The notes below the pieces were generated by a model that made no database searches, was not told the origin of the DNA, and saw only the letters and a list, made by a program, of their open reading frames with translations. The translations under genes were made by a program, and so were the position numbers. From NCBI GenBank assembly GCA_964384945.1, contig CAYLMK010000029.1, forward strand, positions 1 through 58,166: DNA of 58,166 nucleotides, read 5' to 3'. Shown here in pieces: positions 18,771-29,110 of the stretch. Origin of the DNA: S015-6 sp964384945 (lineage in GTDB: Bacteria; Desulfobacterota; DSWW01). Each line of letters starts with the position of its first letter. Position 1 is the first letter of the stretch.

Positions 18771-19553
18771 TCACTCCGTTTCGATCTCTGCGGCCCTGTC
18801 GGAGAACTGTTTCCGGATTCTCTCCAGGATTTCCCCCGCTTCCCTTTCCCTCTTGAGCTTTCTCAGCGAGCGGACCAGGTGGAGCATGCCATCGAAGGTC
18901 CACTCGCTCTCCGGGTAATTCTTGAGAAGCAGACGAAAACTCTTCACCGCCTCGTCCCAGTCTCCTTCGAGGTAGCGGATGAAGCCGATCTGATAGGCCG
19001 CGTTGTCGGCAAACTCGCCCTCGCGCGCCTCCCTGAAGATCTTTTCATACACCTCGACGGCCTGCTTCGTATCGCCCATCATCGAGTAGCAGCGCCCCAT
19101 TTCGTACAGATACGGCGACACATCCCTGCCCGCCTTTCCCTCGAGATCGATGACCCACTGATACTGTTCAATCGCCTGGGGGTACTGCCTCAGTCTCGTC
19201 GCGTAGTTCTCGGCGAGGCCCAGGTGGGCTTGCAGGCGGTAAGGGCTGGCCGGGTACAGTGCGATCAGGCGATGAAAAAGCTGAATGGATCTGGGATAGT
19301 CCGATAGATAATAGGCACAAATGAAAGCGGCTTTGTGGAGGCTTTGCGCTGCCTTCGGATGATCGGGCTCCTGGGATGCGAACCGCTCATATTCCTGAGC
19401 GGCCAGCCCGTACATCTCCCTCTGCCAAAAACCCTCTGCCTTCCTGTATGCCTCATCGCTTTCAGAGTCGAAGCAACCTGCCGGTCCGTTCAACAGGAAT
19501 CCGAAGAGAATCGAGACATATAGGAGAAGCCTCGCTCTATTCTTCGCCTTCAT
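18771..19553 (-). CDS. Tetratricopeptide-repeat lipoprotein, BamD-like architecture
   Basis: The 260-residue protein has a signal peptide ending in a Cys (LLYVSILFGFLLNGPAGC). The lipobox is imperfect because Pro sits at -3. At least four TPR-like repeats follow (such as AAQEYERFASQEPDHPKAAQ and AVEVYEKIF). This resembles YfiO/BamD or YbgF-type outer-membrane assembly proteins, but no bam or tol gene is nearby, so the role is open. The ATG at 19553 gives a compact signal peptide. A GTG at 19592 is also possible. Both overlap the end of gyrA, so the two genes are coupled. Confidence 0.75.
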   Translation of the reverse strand: MKAKNRARLLLYVSILFGFLLNGPAGCFDSESDEAYRKAEGFWQREMYGLAAQEYERFASQEPDHPKAAQSLHKAAFICAYYLSDYPRSIQLFHRLIALYPASPYRLQAHLGLAENYATRLRQYPQAIEQYQWVIDLEGKAGRDVSPYLYEMGRCYSMMGDTKQAVEVYEKIFREAREGEFADNAAYQIGFIRYLEGDWDEAVKSFRLLLKNYPESEWTFDGMLHLVRSLRKLKREREAGEILERIRKQFSDRAAEIETE

Positions 19554-21978
19554 CCTTTTCTTCGAGTTTTGCGAAGCTGACAAGCTTTTCACTCTCCCCG
19601 AGAACGATCAGCCTGACCCCTTTCGTGTTCCGGCCGATGACCGGGATCTGCGAGGCCTTCATGCGGATGATCTTGCCGTCACTGGAGACCATCATCAACT
19701 GATCGTCGTCGGCAACCTGCTTCATGCCCACGACTTCTCCGTTCCTTTCATCGGTCTTGATCGTGATGATCCCCTGGCCGGCCCGGGACTGTCGTCGGTA
19801 TTCCTCGGTTCGGGTCCTCTTGCCGTACCCGTTCTCCGTAACGGTCAACAGGGTTGCTCCGGGACTCACCACCTCCATCCCGACCACCTCGTCGTCCCCC
19901 ACCAGGCGAATTCCCTGAACACCCCGGCTCACCCTGCCCAAGGATCGAACATCCTTCTCCGAAAAACGAATGAGTTTTCCCTTCTTCGTCCCCAGCACGA
20001 TGTCTTTGTCCCCGTCCGTGATCTCGACCCCGACCAGACCGTCCTTCTCGTCGAGGCGGACCGCAATGATTCCGCCCGCACGCGGGTGGCTGTAAGCCGA
20101 AAGAGCAGTCTTCTTGATGATGCCTTTCCTGGTTGCCATGACCAGGTGGCGGTCGCCGGAAAACTCCCTGACCACGAGCGAAGTGTTCACGGTTTCCTGG
20201 TCGGTGAGCTGCAGAAGGTTGACGATCGACCTTCCCTTCGCAGCCCTTCCGGCCTGAGGGATCTCGTGCACCTTGATCCAGAAGACCCTGCCCCGGGAGG
20301 TAAAAATCAGCAGATAGCTGTGCGTGGAGGCAATGAAAAGCTTTGATACGAAATCGTCCTCCTTGGTCGCCATCCCAACCTTGCCCTTGCCGCCGCGGTG
20401 CTGGGCCCGGTAAAGGGACACCGGGTTTCGCTTGATATAGCCCGTGTTGGAAATGGTAACCACCATGTCCTCTTCCACGATGAGGTCTTCCGGCTCGATC
20501 TGCTCGGCATCGTCCCGTATCTCCGTCCTTCTCGGGTCTCCGTACTGCCTCTTGATCTCCTCGAGCTCTCCCTGAATCATCTGGTAGATCAGTCTTTCGT
20601 TGCCGAGCACTTCCCGCAGCCGGGCGATCTCCTTGATCAAGGCGTTGTACTCGTCCACGATCTTCTCGATCTCCAGCCCGGTCAGCCGCTGGAGACGCAT
20701 GTCCAGGATGGCCTGGGCCTGGACGTCGCTCAACCCGAACTTCTCCATGAGCGCGCTTCGTGCATCCTCGGCCTTGTAGGCGGAGCGAATCAGGGCGATC
20801 ACTTCGTCGAGATGATCCAGGGCGATCCGGAGGCCCTCCAGGATATGGGCTCTTTCCTCGGCCCTTTTCAGGTCAAAGATACATCTGCGGGTGATCACCG
20901 TCTTTCGGAAGGAGAGGAACTCCTCCAGCAGCTCCTTCAGATTGAGAACTGCGGGCTGCTGGTTGACCAGGGCGAGGTTGATGACGCCGAAGGAGACTTC
21001 CAGGGGCGTGAGCTTGTAGAGCTGCCGGACCAGGACATCGGCGACGGCATCCTTCTTCAGGTCCATGACGACCCTGACGCCTTCTTTGTCCGACTCGTCC
21101 CGAAGATCCTGAATTCCCTCGATCCGGCGATCCCTGACCAACTCTGCGATCCTCTCGATGAGCTTCGCCTTGTTGACCATGTAGGGAAGTTCGGTGATGA
21201 CGATGCTCTCCCTGTCGGTTCGGGGATGCCGCTCGATCAAGCACCTGCCGCGTACACAGAGGATTCCCTTGCCCGTTCGGTAGGCTTCCGCGATGCCCGT
21301 CTTGCCGTAGATAATCCCCGCGGTCGGGAAGTCGGGGCCCGGGATATACTTCATGAGATCCTCGACGCTCCGGTCCGGATCCTCGATGAGCGCGATCAGC
21401 CCGTCCACCAGCTCGCCCAGGTTGTGGGGCGGTATGTTCGTCGCCATTCCCACGGCGATCCCGGAGGATCCGTTCAGGAGCAGGGCAGGGATCTTGGTCG
21501 GTAAAACCAGCGGCTCCTGAAGGGACTCGTCGTAGTTCGGCCGAAACTCGACCGTTTCTTTCTCGATATCCTCGAGCATCTCCTCGGCGATCCGCTCCAT
21601 GCGAATCTCCGTATACCGCATGGCCGCAGGGGGATCTCCGTCCACGGAGCCGAAATTCCCCTGTCCGTCGATCAGCGGGTATCGCATCGAGAAGTGCTGG
21701 GCCAGCCGGACGATGGTGTCGTAGACGGAGGCGTCGCCGTGAGGATGGTACTTGCCGATCACGTCGCCCACGATCCTCGCGCTCTTCTTGTAAGGCCGAT
21801 TCCAGACGTTCCTCTGCTCATACATCGAGTATAAAACTCGTCTATGAACCGGTTTCAGCCCGTCGCGGGCGTCGGGAAGCGCTCTGCCGACGATCACGCT
21901 CATCGAATAGTCGAGATAGCTGCGCTTCATCTCTTCTTCGATGTTGACCGGGAGCTTCTGTGCGTCCAAGCGTTCCAC
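19537..21978 (-). CDS. gyrA: DNA gyrase subunit A
   Basis: This 813-residue breakage-reunion subunit of gyrase has the catalytic Tyr in AAMRYTEIRM. The quinolone-resistance region reads GDASVYDTIVRLAQ, with the usual Ser at the position of E. coli Ser83. The C-terminal beta-pinwheel contains a GyrA box of the form QHRGGKG, one residue away from the classical Q(R/K)RGG pattern. The tail is acidic. It follows gyrB by 39 bases in the dnaA-dnaN-gyrB-gyrA arrangement. Confidence 0.98.
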   Translation of the reverse strand: MERLDAQKLPVNIEEEMKRSYLDYSMSVIVGRALPDARDGLKPVHRRVLYSMYEQRNVWNRPYKKSARIVGDVIGKYHPHGDASVYDTIVRLAQHFSMRYPLIDGQGNFGSVDGDPPAAMRYTEIRMERIAEEMLEDIEKETVEFRPNYDESLQEPLVLPTKIPALLLNGSSGIAVGMATNIPPHNLGELVDGLIALIEDPDRSVEDLMKYIPGPDFPTAGIIYGKTGIAEAYRTGKGILCVRGRCLIERHPRTDRESIVITELPYMVNKAKLIERIAELVRDRRIEGIQDLRDESDKEGVRVVMDLKKDAVADVLVRQLYKLTPLEVSFGVINLALVNQQPAVLNLKELLEEFLSFRKTVITRRCIFDLKRAEERAHILEGLRIALDHLDEVIALIRSAYKAEDARSALMEKFGLSDVQAQAILDMRLQRLTGLEIEKIVDEYNALIKEIARLREVLGNERLIYQMIQGELEEIKRQYGDPRRTEIRDDAEQIEPEDLIVEEDMVVTISNTGYIKRNPVSLYRAQHRGGKGKVGMATKEDDFVSKLFIASTHSYLLIFTSRGRVFWIKVHEIPQAGRAAKGRSIVNLLQLTDQETVNTSLVVREFSGDRHLVMATRKGIIKKTALSAYSHPRAGGIIAVRLDEKDGLVGVEITDGDKDIVLGTKKGKLIRFSEKDVRSLGRVSRGVQGIRLVGDDEVVGMEVVSPGATLLTVTENGYGKRTRTEEYRRQSRAGQGIITIKTDERNGEVVGMKQVADDDQLMMVSSDGKIIRMKASQIPVIGRNTKGVRLIVLGESEKLVSFAKLEEKDEGEE

Positions 21979-22017
21979 CTCCCATTCGATCGGAGGGCAA
22001 GATTGATCAAAACAAAA

Positions 22018-24447
22018 TCATATATCCAGGTTCTGGACCTGCAGGGCGTTCTCGTAAATGAACTGACGCCTCGGCTCGACGTCATCCCCCATGAGCGTGC
22101 TGAAGATCCGCTCCGCCTCGGCCGCGTCCGCGATACCCACCTGGAGCAGAGTTCGGGTCTCGGGGTTCATGGTCGTCTCCCAGAGTTGTTGCGGGTTCAT
22201 CTCTCCGAGACCCTTATATCTCTGGATGCCCAGACCCTTTCGTCCCAGCCGAAGGACCTCTTCCTTGAGTTCATAAAGACCCTTCACCCGGGTTTCCTCC
22301 TCTGCCCTGTCCAGCCAAAACGGAGGGCTTCCTATGTCATCGAATTCCCTCGAAATTCTGATAAGTTCCTGAAAGGCCGGCATCTCGACGAGATCGGCGT
22401 CAAGAACCGTCTCGAACCGCGTCCCGTTCCTCACCGAGAGATACCGGAGGCGAAATGCATTGTTTTCGGGATCCGCCTCAATCGAGTATTCCTCCTGACC
22501 AGGCGAAAACCCTTCGTGGTGCCTCCCCTGCCAGAACTCCCTGACGGTGCGCTCCAGTTCCTCCCTGTTCTGAAGCAGGCCGTGCGAAAACCTTGTCCCC
22601 AGAAGCAGATCCCTGAGGAATTCCCTGTCTACCCTGCCGGGACGGAGCCTCGAGAGCAGATCGTCAAAGCGGATGATCTTGGCCACCAGCCTTTTGAGTT
22701 GCCCGCCGGCGATCTCCCTGCCGTCCTGGAGGCGCACCTTGGTATCCTTCATCCCTCTTTCCAGCAGGTATTCCATGAACCCATGGTCGTCCTTGATGTA
22801 CTTCGCGTCCTTCTTCTTGGGATCTTTCAAAAGGTAGAGAGGCGGCTGGGCGATGTATAGATAGCCCCTGTCCACGAGCAGACGATAGTGGCGGTAGAAG
22901 AAGGTAAGCAGAAGCGTCCGGATGTGGGCGCCGTCCACATCGGCATCCGTCATGATGATGATCTTGTGGTATCTCAGGTTCTCGATCCGAAAATCCTCCT
23001 CTCCGATTCCGCTCCCGAGGGCCGTGATCATGTACCCGATTTCCTGGTTCTGCAACATCTTGTCCATTCGGGCCCTTTCGACATTGAGGATCTTGCCCTT
23101 CAGCGGCAGGATGGCCTGGTATTTCCGATCCCTTCCCTGTTTCGCGGACCCTCCGGCCGAGTCGCCCTCGACCAGGAAAATCTCACTCAGCCGGGGATCC
23201 TTCTCCTGGCAGTCGGCCAACTTGCCCGGAAGAGAACTGACCTCCAAGGCACTTTTTCTGCGGGTTAGCTCCTTTGCCTTCCTTGCCGCTTCCCTGGCCC
23301 TTGCCGCCTCGTGAACCTTCTCCACGATCTTCTTTCCGGTGGATGGATTCTCCTCGAGGAAGATCGCCAGACGCTCGTTCACGAAGTTCTCGACAATGCC
23401 CTTGACGTTGCTGTTGCCCAGCCGGGCCTTTGTCTGACCCTCGAACTGAGGGTCTCTGACCTTGACGCTGACAACCGCGGTAAGCCCCTCCCTGACGTCC
23501 TCGCCGCTGAGCGATGTCTTGGCGTTTTTCTTGAACAGGTTGTTGGAAACCGCATACGCGTTGATCGTGCGTGTCAGGGCGGCGCGGAATCCGGAAAGAT
23601 GCGTTCCTCCCTCGCGGGTATTGATGTTGTTCACATAGGAGAAAACTGTCTCGGTGTACCCATCGTTGTATTGAATCGCGATGTCGATCTCGACGTCCTC
23701 CCGGGTCCCCTGGAGGTGAATAATCTTCTTATGAATGGGCTTCTTGCTGTCGTTCAGGAACTCGATAAACGAAGAAATCCCTCCTTTGTAGGCATACTCG
23801 CTCTTTTTCCCCGTCCTTGCGTCCTCCAGGGTGATCTGCACGCCGGCGTTCAGGAAGGATAACTCCCGCAATCGTTGCGCCAGGATGTCGAAGTTCCAGT
23901 CCACCTCCTCGAAGATTTCCTTGTCCGGGAGGAATCGAATCCTCGTCCCCGTCCTCTGCGTCGTCCCCACCACACGAAGCTCGGAGGCTACCTTGCCGCG
24001 CTCATACCTCTGCTCGTAGACCTTCTGCTCCCTTCTGACCCTCGCCTCAAGGTGTTCCGACAGCGCGTTGACAACCGAGATCCCCACACCGTGCAGGCCG
24101 CCAGAGACTTTATACGACTTTCTGTCGAACTTTCCCCCCGCATGCAGGGTGGTCATGACGACCTCGAGGGCCGGCTTGTTTTCCGTCTTGTGCAGATCGA
24201 CCGGGATGCCCCGCCCGTTGTCCTCGACGGTGACGCTGTTGTCCGTGTGAATGGTTACATTGATCTTCGTGCAAAACCCGGCCAATGCCTCGTCGATGCT
24301 ATTGTCGACAACCTCGAACACAAGGTGATGGAGGCCTTCCGGCCCGGTCGATCCGATATACATGGCCGGTCGCTTGCGCACGGCCTCGATACCGCCGAGA
24401 ACCCGGATCGTACTGGCATCGTAGTTCGAATCCATTTGCTCTGTCAC
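22018..24447 (-). CDS. gyrB: DNA gyrase subunit B
   Basis: This 809-residue ATPase subunit of gyrase has the GHKL ATP site (VFEVVDNSIDEALAG, EDNGRGIPV, GGLHGVG), the TOPRIM domain (FLVEGDSAGGSAKQGRDRKY with the catalytic Glu; DADVDGAHIRTLLL for Mg2+) and the C-terminal RYKGLGEMNPQQLWETTMNP. A sigma70-type promoter lies at 24581-24609. Length is normal. Together with gyrA it introduces negative supercoils. Confidence 0.98.
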   Translation of the reverse strand: MTEQMDSNYDASTIRVLGGIEAVRKRPAMYIGSTGPEGLHHLVFEVVDNSIDEALAGFCTKINVTIHTDNSVTVEDNGRGIPVDLHKTENKPALEVVMTTLHAGGKFDRKSYKVSGGLHGVGISVVNALSEHLEARVRREQKVYEQRYERGKVASELRVVGTTQRTGTRIRFLPDKEIFEEVDWNFDILAQRLRELSFLNAGVQITLEDARTGKKSEYAYKGGISSFIEFLNDSKKPIHKKIIHLQGTREDVEIDIAIQYNDGYTETVFSYVNNINTREGGTHLSGFRAALTRTINAYAVSNNLFKKNAKTSLSGEDVREGLTAVVSVKVRDPQFEGQTKARLGNSNVKGIVENFVNERLAIFLEENPSTGKKIVEKVHEAARAREAARKAKELTRRKSALEVSSLPGKLADCQEKDPRLSEIFLVEGDSAGGSAKQGRDRKYQAILPLKGKILNVERARMDKMLQNQEIGYMITALGSGIGEEDFRIENLRYHKIIIMTDADVDGAHIRTLLLTFFYRHYRLLVDRGYLYIAQPPLYLLKDPKKKDAKYIKDDHGFMEYLLERGMKDTKVRLQDGREIAGGQLKRLVAKIIRFDDLLSRLRPGRVDREFLRDLLLGTRFSHGLLQNREELERTVREFWQGRHHEGFSPGQEEYSIEADPENNAFRLRYLSVRNGTRFETVLDADLVEMPAFQELIRISREFDDIGSPPFWLDRAEEETRVKGLYELKEEVLRLGRKGLGIQRYKGLGEMNPQQLWETTMNPETRTLLQVGIADAAEAERIFSTLMGDDVEPRRQFIYENALQVQNLDI

Positions 24448-24830
24448 AGTCCCACCTCGCCTGAGAATCCGTTCCCAAAAAGCTCAATTCTCAACAATGC
24501 ATTACCCGACCTGAGCCCTTTCCTCCGTTTGACGAAGGGGCCCTTTTCTCGCGCAATTTTGCCTTTCTTTTTGGGCATTTATTTTATCATCTTTCCATTC
24601 GCTTGTAAAGAAAAACCACACTATAAAATGTGCCTCTTGCGATCCTATACCACATCTTGTGTATCTCATGAACACAGCTTGGAAAACTCCGTCGGCAGAC
24701 CGCTGCCCCCCCCCAGGTTTCATCTGCCCCGCCTGAGAATTGAATAACAAACAACGTTTATCTTTTTTGGTTTGTTTCGACGATGACCCGCGGGGGGAAG
24801 TCAGGGGTTCCCGGGAAACGACCTCCGGAA
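24448..24830. other. Intergenic region between dnaN and gyrB
   Basis: This AT-richer 383-base gap carries the gyrB promoter. It also has a small inverted repeat (AACAAAC at 24746-24752, GTTTGTT at 24770-24776) around a run of six T. I see no gene: an 80-residue open frame on the minus strand has no family features. Confidence 0.6.
24581..24609 (-). promoter_or_regulatory. Sigma70-type promoter of gyrB-gyrA
   Basis: On the minus strand, TTTACA and TAAAAT are separated by 17 bases. The position, about 134 bases ahead of the gyrB start, and the AT-rich surroundings fit. Confidence 0.6.
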
Positions 24831-25973
24831 TCAGATGCGCAAAGGCATAACTATATAACTATATCTTGAATCCTCTTGCTGCCTCATGAGACACGGCTTG
24901 AATCCTGCGCCGAACTGGATGCTCACCTTTTTCTCTTTATCCACTGTCTGGAGAAAGTCGAGGATGTATCTCACATTGAAACCCACCTCAAAGCTTTCTC
25001 CCTCGTAATCGATGTCGACCTCCTCTTCGGCCTCTCCGATCTCGGGGCTCGTCGAGAAAAGGGTCAGTTTTTTCGGTTGCACCGAGAACCGAACCCCTCT
25101 GGATTTTTCCATCGAAAGCACGGACACACGGCGCATGGCCTCCTCAAGCTTACTGGCATACGCAAGGACGGTCGTCTGAATTTCACTTGGAAAAACAGCC
25201 ATGTAGTCCGGGAACTTTCCCTGAACCAGCCGCATGATCATGGAGACACCGCCTCTTTTCACGAATGCATTATCCATAGACAGACCGAACTCCACTTCTT
25301 CTGCCCCTTCCTCCAGGAGCCTCCGAATCTCCTGTACCCCTTTCTTGGGCAAGATCACGTCCCGTTCCGTCCCTTCCGCCTTCTTCTTGAAACCGGAGAG
25401 AAGACCCGTATCCCGGAGGCTCCTTTCACAGAAGGACAGACGGTGCCCATCGGTCGAGACCATGCGCAGCATGGTCTGTCCGTCTTCCAAGAACATGTGC
25501 GTCAGGATTCCGGTGAGCGTGTACCGGGTCTCGTCCATCGAAACGGAAACGAAAACCTTCTGGATCATCTCCTGCAGGACGCCGGACGCGAGCTTGACCG
25601 ATTCGGTCGCATCGATGGAGGGTATCCTTGGAAACTCCTCCGGAGACATGGAGCGAAGCCGAAACCGGCTTCGACCGGACCGTATCTCGAGATGCTCCTC
25701 CTTTTGCCTCAGTTGGACCTCTCCCTCCGGGAGTTCCCGGATGATTTCAAAGAACTTCCGCGCATGGATGGTGGTTCTGCCCGGCTTGATGATCTGTGCG
25801 TCCGAGGTCTCTGTGATACCCACTTCCAGATCGGTCGAGGAGAGCCTCAATCCTGCCGGATCGGTTTCCATCAGAACATGGGAGAGAATGGGAAGAGTGG
25901 TCTTTCTCTCCACGATATTCTGGGCCCGCTGCAGGTGTGTAATGAGTTGCGCTTTCTGGATCTTGACTTCCAT
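24831..25973 (-). CDS. dnaN: DNA polymerase III beta subunit (sliding clamp)
   Basis: This 380-residue processivity clamp starts MEVKIQKAQLITHLQRAQNI, has the family LPILSHVLMETD block and ends in the characteristic (Y)VMPLRI-type tail. Three clamp domains are expected from the length. It sits behind dnaA with a 205-base gap, the common dnaA-dnaN order near the origin. Confidence 0.97.
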   Translation of the reverse strand: MEVKIQKAQLITHLQRAQNIVERKTTLPILSHVLMETDPAGLRLSSTDLEVGITETSDAQIIKPGRTTIHARKFFEIIRELPEGEVQLRQKEEHLEIRSGRSRFRLRSMSPEEFPRIPSIDATESVKLASGVLQEMIQKVFVSVSMDETRYTLTGILTHMFLEDGQTMLRMVSTDGHRLSFCERSLRDTGLLSGFKKKAEGTERDVILPKKGVQEIRRLLEEGAEEVEFGLSMDNAFVKRGGVSMIMRLVQGKFPDYMAVFPSEIQTTVLAYASKLEEAMRRVSVLSMEKSRGVRFSVQPKKLTLFSTSPEIGEAEEEVDIDYEGESFEVGFNVRYILDFLQTVDKEKKVSIQFGAGFKPCLMRQQEDSRYSYIVMPLRI

Positions 25974-26178
25974 GGGAGAGTCCTCTCAGGCAGGCAAAGG
26001 GAATCTATTCTTCTAAAATATTCCTCTTATTCTGTTTTCAACTTGGTTGATAGCGGAGCTAACTGCTTGATTCTTTGTGAATAGTTTTCGTATCGAATCT
26101 CACCAGAAGGTGGTAAAGGCCCATATCAAGCCGGTTTTCAACAAGAAGAGCCACCCTTTCGAACCGTTTCCGAACAGC
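25974..26178. other. dnaA-dnaN intergenic region with a possible DnaA box
   Basis: This 205-base gap contains TGTGAATAG at 26076-26084, the complement of CTATTCACA, one mismatch from the DnaA box consensus TTATNCACA. It probably also holds a dnaN promoter, but I cannot fix one with confidence. Confidence 0.4.
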
Positions 26179-27198
<1,020 letters not shown>

Positions 27199-27299
27199 AC
27201 AGGTGTCCTCGGCCGCAACGGGTGCCGACAGGCCGTACCATCGACGAAGGGGGGTGATGATTCTGGCTTGGATTGTCCGTTATAAGGAATCCAATTCAG

Positions 27300-27420
27300 T
27301 TTACTCTGTAATGGATTGTGAAATAATATCAACGGAAAACGCTTGTTACTCACTCAGTTGTCCACAGATTTATCAACAATTGTGGAAAACATAAAATTCT
27401 GAATTAATTCAGTGGCTTAA
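27300..27420. other. Predicted chromosomal origin (oriC) with DnaA-box cluster
   Basis: Three DnaA-box-like 9-mers lie within 32 bases: TTGTCCACA (27358-27366), TTATCAACA (27370-27378) and the complement of TTTTCCACA (27381-27389), each one mismatch from TTATNCACA. Around them is AT-rich DNA, with a perfect 14-base palindrome CTGAATTAATTCAG at 27399-27412. The site lies upstream of dnaA, and genes run away from it on both sides, as expected for leading-strand genes. Confidence 0.7.
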
Positions 27421-27825
27421 AAGAGTATCGTGCGAGTGAAATCATGAGAATTTTGCATCTCTCCGGAAGTCGATGCTCTTCTGCAACAGCGAAAAGCGGG
27501 TGCCGTTTTGCATGAAGAGAAAACCCGCTCACCAAGCCGTCCGGAGGTTGTCTCCGGACAAGGGTAGGCAGTGAAGGTCGCAGACGAGACGAAGAGACCC
27601 CAAGAGAAGCAAGGTCGCAGGGTCCTCTTGAGGATACCTACCGCAGGCATACTTCCTAGCAGATTCCATTTCCCTTTTCAAGAAAAGAAATGCGGGCTTG
27701 CAATGCGCTCGTTTCATCTGTCGGTAATTTACTTTTTCCAGCCAAGTTGATACCGTGAGAATTTTGATGATTTACTTCGCTCGTGCTGCGCCTTGAGCGA
27801 AAGAGCGCAGGCAGGGGGACGCTCG
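27421..27825. other. Gene-free region between oriC and the kor operon
   Basis: No gene is visible. A hairpin with an 8-base perfect stem lies at 27539-27559 (GTCCGGAG, loop GTTGT, CTCCGGAC). A second weaker inverted repeat (AGCGGGT and ACCCGCT) flanks about 20 bases at 27495-27529. The region probably carries the promoter of the kor operon and possibly more of the origin. Confidence 0.5.
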
Positions 27826-28044
27826 TTGAAAGGAACGATTCGAATACGAAAATCCATGTGCAAGAGTTGCGGCCTTTGCATCGAGGCCTGTCCGAAGGGG
27901 TCCATCGTAATCTCGAAGAAGATCAACGAGAAGAGTTACTTTCCGGCAGAGTTCGACAAGGCGAGAGGCGACTGCACCGGATGCGGGCTCTGTGCCATCG
28001 TCTGCCCGGAAGCGATCATCGAGGTTTATCGTGAAATCAAATGA
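27826..28044 (+). CDS. korD: 2-oxoacid:ferredoxin oxidoreductase, delta (ferredoxin) subunit
   Basis: This 72-residue two-cluster ferredoxin has CKSCGLCIEACPKG and CTGCGLCAIVCPEA, each expected to hold a [4Fe-4S] cluster. It passes electrons from the thiamine-diphosphate site of the oxidoreductase to free ferredoxin. The TTG at 27826 is chosen because AGGGGGA lies seven bases upstream; a TTG at 27793 is possible. Its end overlaps the alpha-subunit start by 14 bases. It is the first gene of the korDABC operon right of the origin. Confidence 0.93.
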   Translation: MKGTIRIRKSMCKSCGLCIEACPKGSIVISKKINEKSYFPAEFDKARGDCTGCGLCAIVCPEAIIEVYREIK

Positions 28045-29107
28045 AAAGGTGCTGCTCCGTGGGAGCGAAGCGATCGGCGAAGCCGCACTGCGGGCCGGTT
28101 GTCGATGCTACTTCGGGTACCCCATCACCCCGCAGAACGAACTTCCCGAGTATATGGCCCGCAGGATGGCCGAAATTCCCGGGACGGTTTTCCTGCAAAG
28201 CGAAAGCGAGCTGGCCGGGATCAACATGCTCTACGGTGCATCCGCCACGGGAACTCGCGTGATGACCTCTTCCTCCAGCCCGGGGATCAGTCTGATGCAG
28301 GAGGGGATTTCTTACCTGGCCGCATGCGAGTTTCCCGCCGTGATCGTGAACATCGTTCGAGGCGGCCCGGGGCTCGGCAACATTGCGCCGGCCCAGTCGG
28401 ATTACTTTCAGGCGACGCGCGGGGGCGGCCATGGTGACTACCGCTGCATCGTGCTGGCGCCGGCCTACCTTCAGGAAGCCGTGGATCTCACCTACCGGGC
28501 CTTCGATCTCGCCGATGAATACCGAACCCCGGTGATTCTTATCGGGGACGGGATGATGGGCCAGATGATGGAGCCCGTCGTCTTGCCGGAGTTTCGAAAG
28601 GATCTGCCCGAGAAGCAATGGGCGATCCGAGGGGCCGGGACGGGGCCGAGCCGGTACATTCGCAGCCTGCTCCTGGACGTGCACGTCGAGGAAGCTCACA
28701 ATTGGAAGCTCTACAGGAAATACCAGCGGATCGAACGCAGGGAGACTCGCTTTGAGGCTTACCAGACCGAGGACGCGGATCTCGTCGTCGTCGCTTATGG
28801 AACCGCGGCCCGCATCGCCAAGGGGGCGGTCAAGCGGCTGCGCGAGAAGCAGATCAAGGTGGGCCTGTTCCGCCCGATCACCCTCTGGCCCTTTCCTTCC
28901 CGGGACCTGGCGCGATTGGGCCTGACCGCCCACAAGTTTCTGGTCTTCGAGATGTCCATGGGGCAGATGGTCGAAGACGTCAGGTTGGCGCTACATGGGA
29001 AGGCCGAGATAGAGCTTTACGGAAGACCGGGAGGGGTGGTGATTACTCCGATCGAACTTTCCCGTATCCTGGCCAGACGTTACAACGCGATGAAGCACGA
29101 GGCATAA
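28031..29107 (+). CDS. korA: 2-oxoacid:ferredoxin oxidoreductase, alpha subunit (VorB/KorA type)
   Basis: This 358-residue alpha subunit has the Pyr-domain hallmark GYPITPQNELPEYMARRM, then QSESELAGINMLYGASATG, SSSSPGISLMQEGISYLAA and GDYRCIVLAP. This fits the VorB/KorA branch, which oxidises branched-chain or other 2-oxoacids to acyl-CoA and CO2 with ferredoxin as acceptor. The substrate cannot be read from the sequence. The GTG at 28031 is preceded by GAGG. Confidence 0.93.
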   Translation: MKSNEKVLLRGSEAIGEAALRAGCRCYFGYPITPQNELPEYMARRMAEIPGTVFLQSESELAGINMLYGASATGTRVMTSSSSPGISLMQEGISYLAACEFPAVIVNIVRGGPGLGNIAPAQSDYFQATRGGGHGDYRCIVLAPAYLQEAVDLTYRAFDLADEYRTPVILIGDGMMGQMMEPVVLPEFRKDLPEKQWAIRGAGTGPSRYIRSLLLDVHVEEAHNWKLYRKYQRIERRETRFEAYQTEDADLVVVAYGTAARIAKGAVKRLREKQIKVGLFRPITLWPFPSRDLARLGLTAHKFLVFEMSMGQMVEDVRLALHGKAEIELYGRPGGVVITPIELSRILARRYNAMKHEA

Positions 29108-29110
29108 ACC

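Noticed and set aside
16752..19307. 851-codon plus-strand frame opposite the helicase and TPR genes
   Set aside because: No motifs and antisense to well-supported genes.
24502..24750. 82-codon minus-strand frame between dnaN and gyrB
   Set aside because: It runs through the gyrB promoter and lacks any protein feature.
27539..27559. Hairpin near oriC considered as a terminator
   Set aside because: No gene ends there and no T run follows on either strand.
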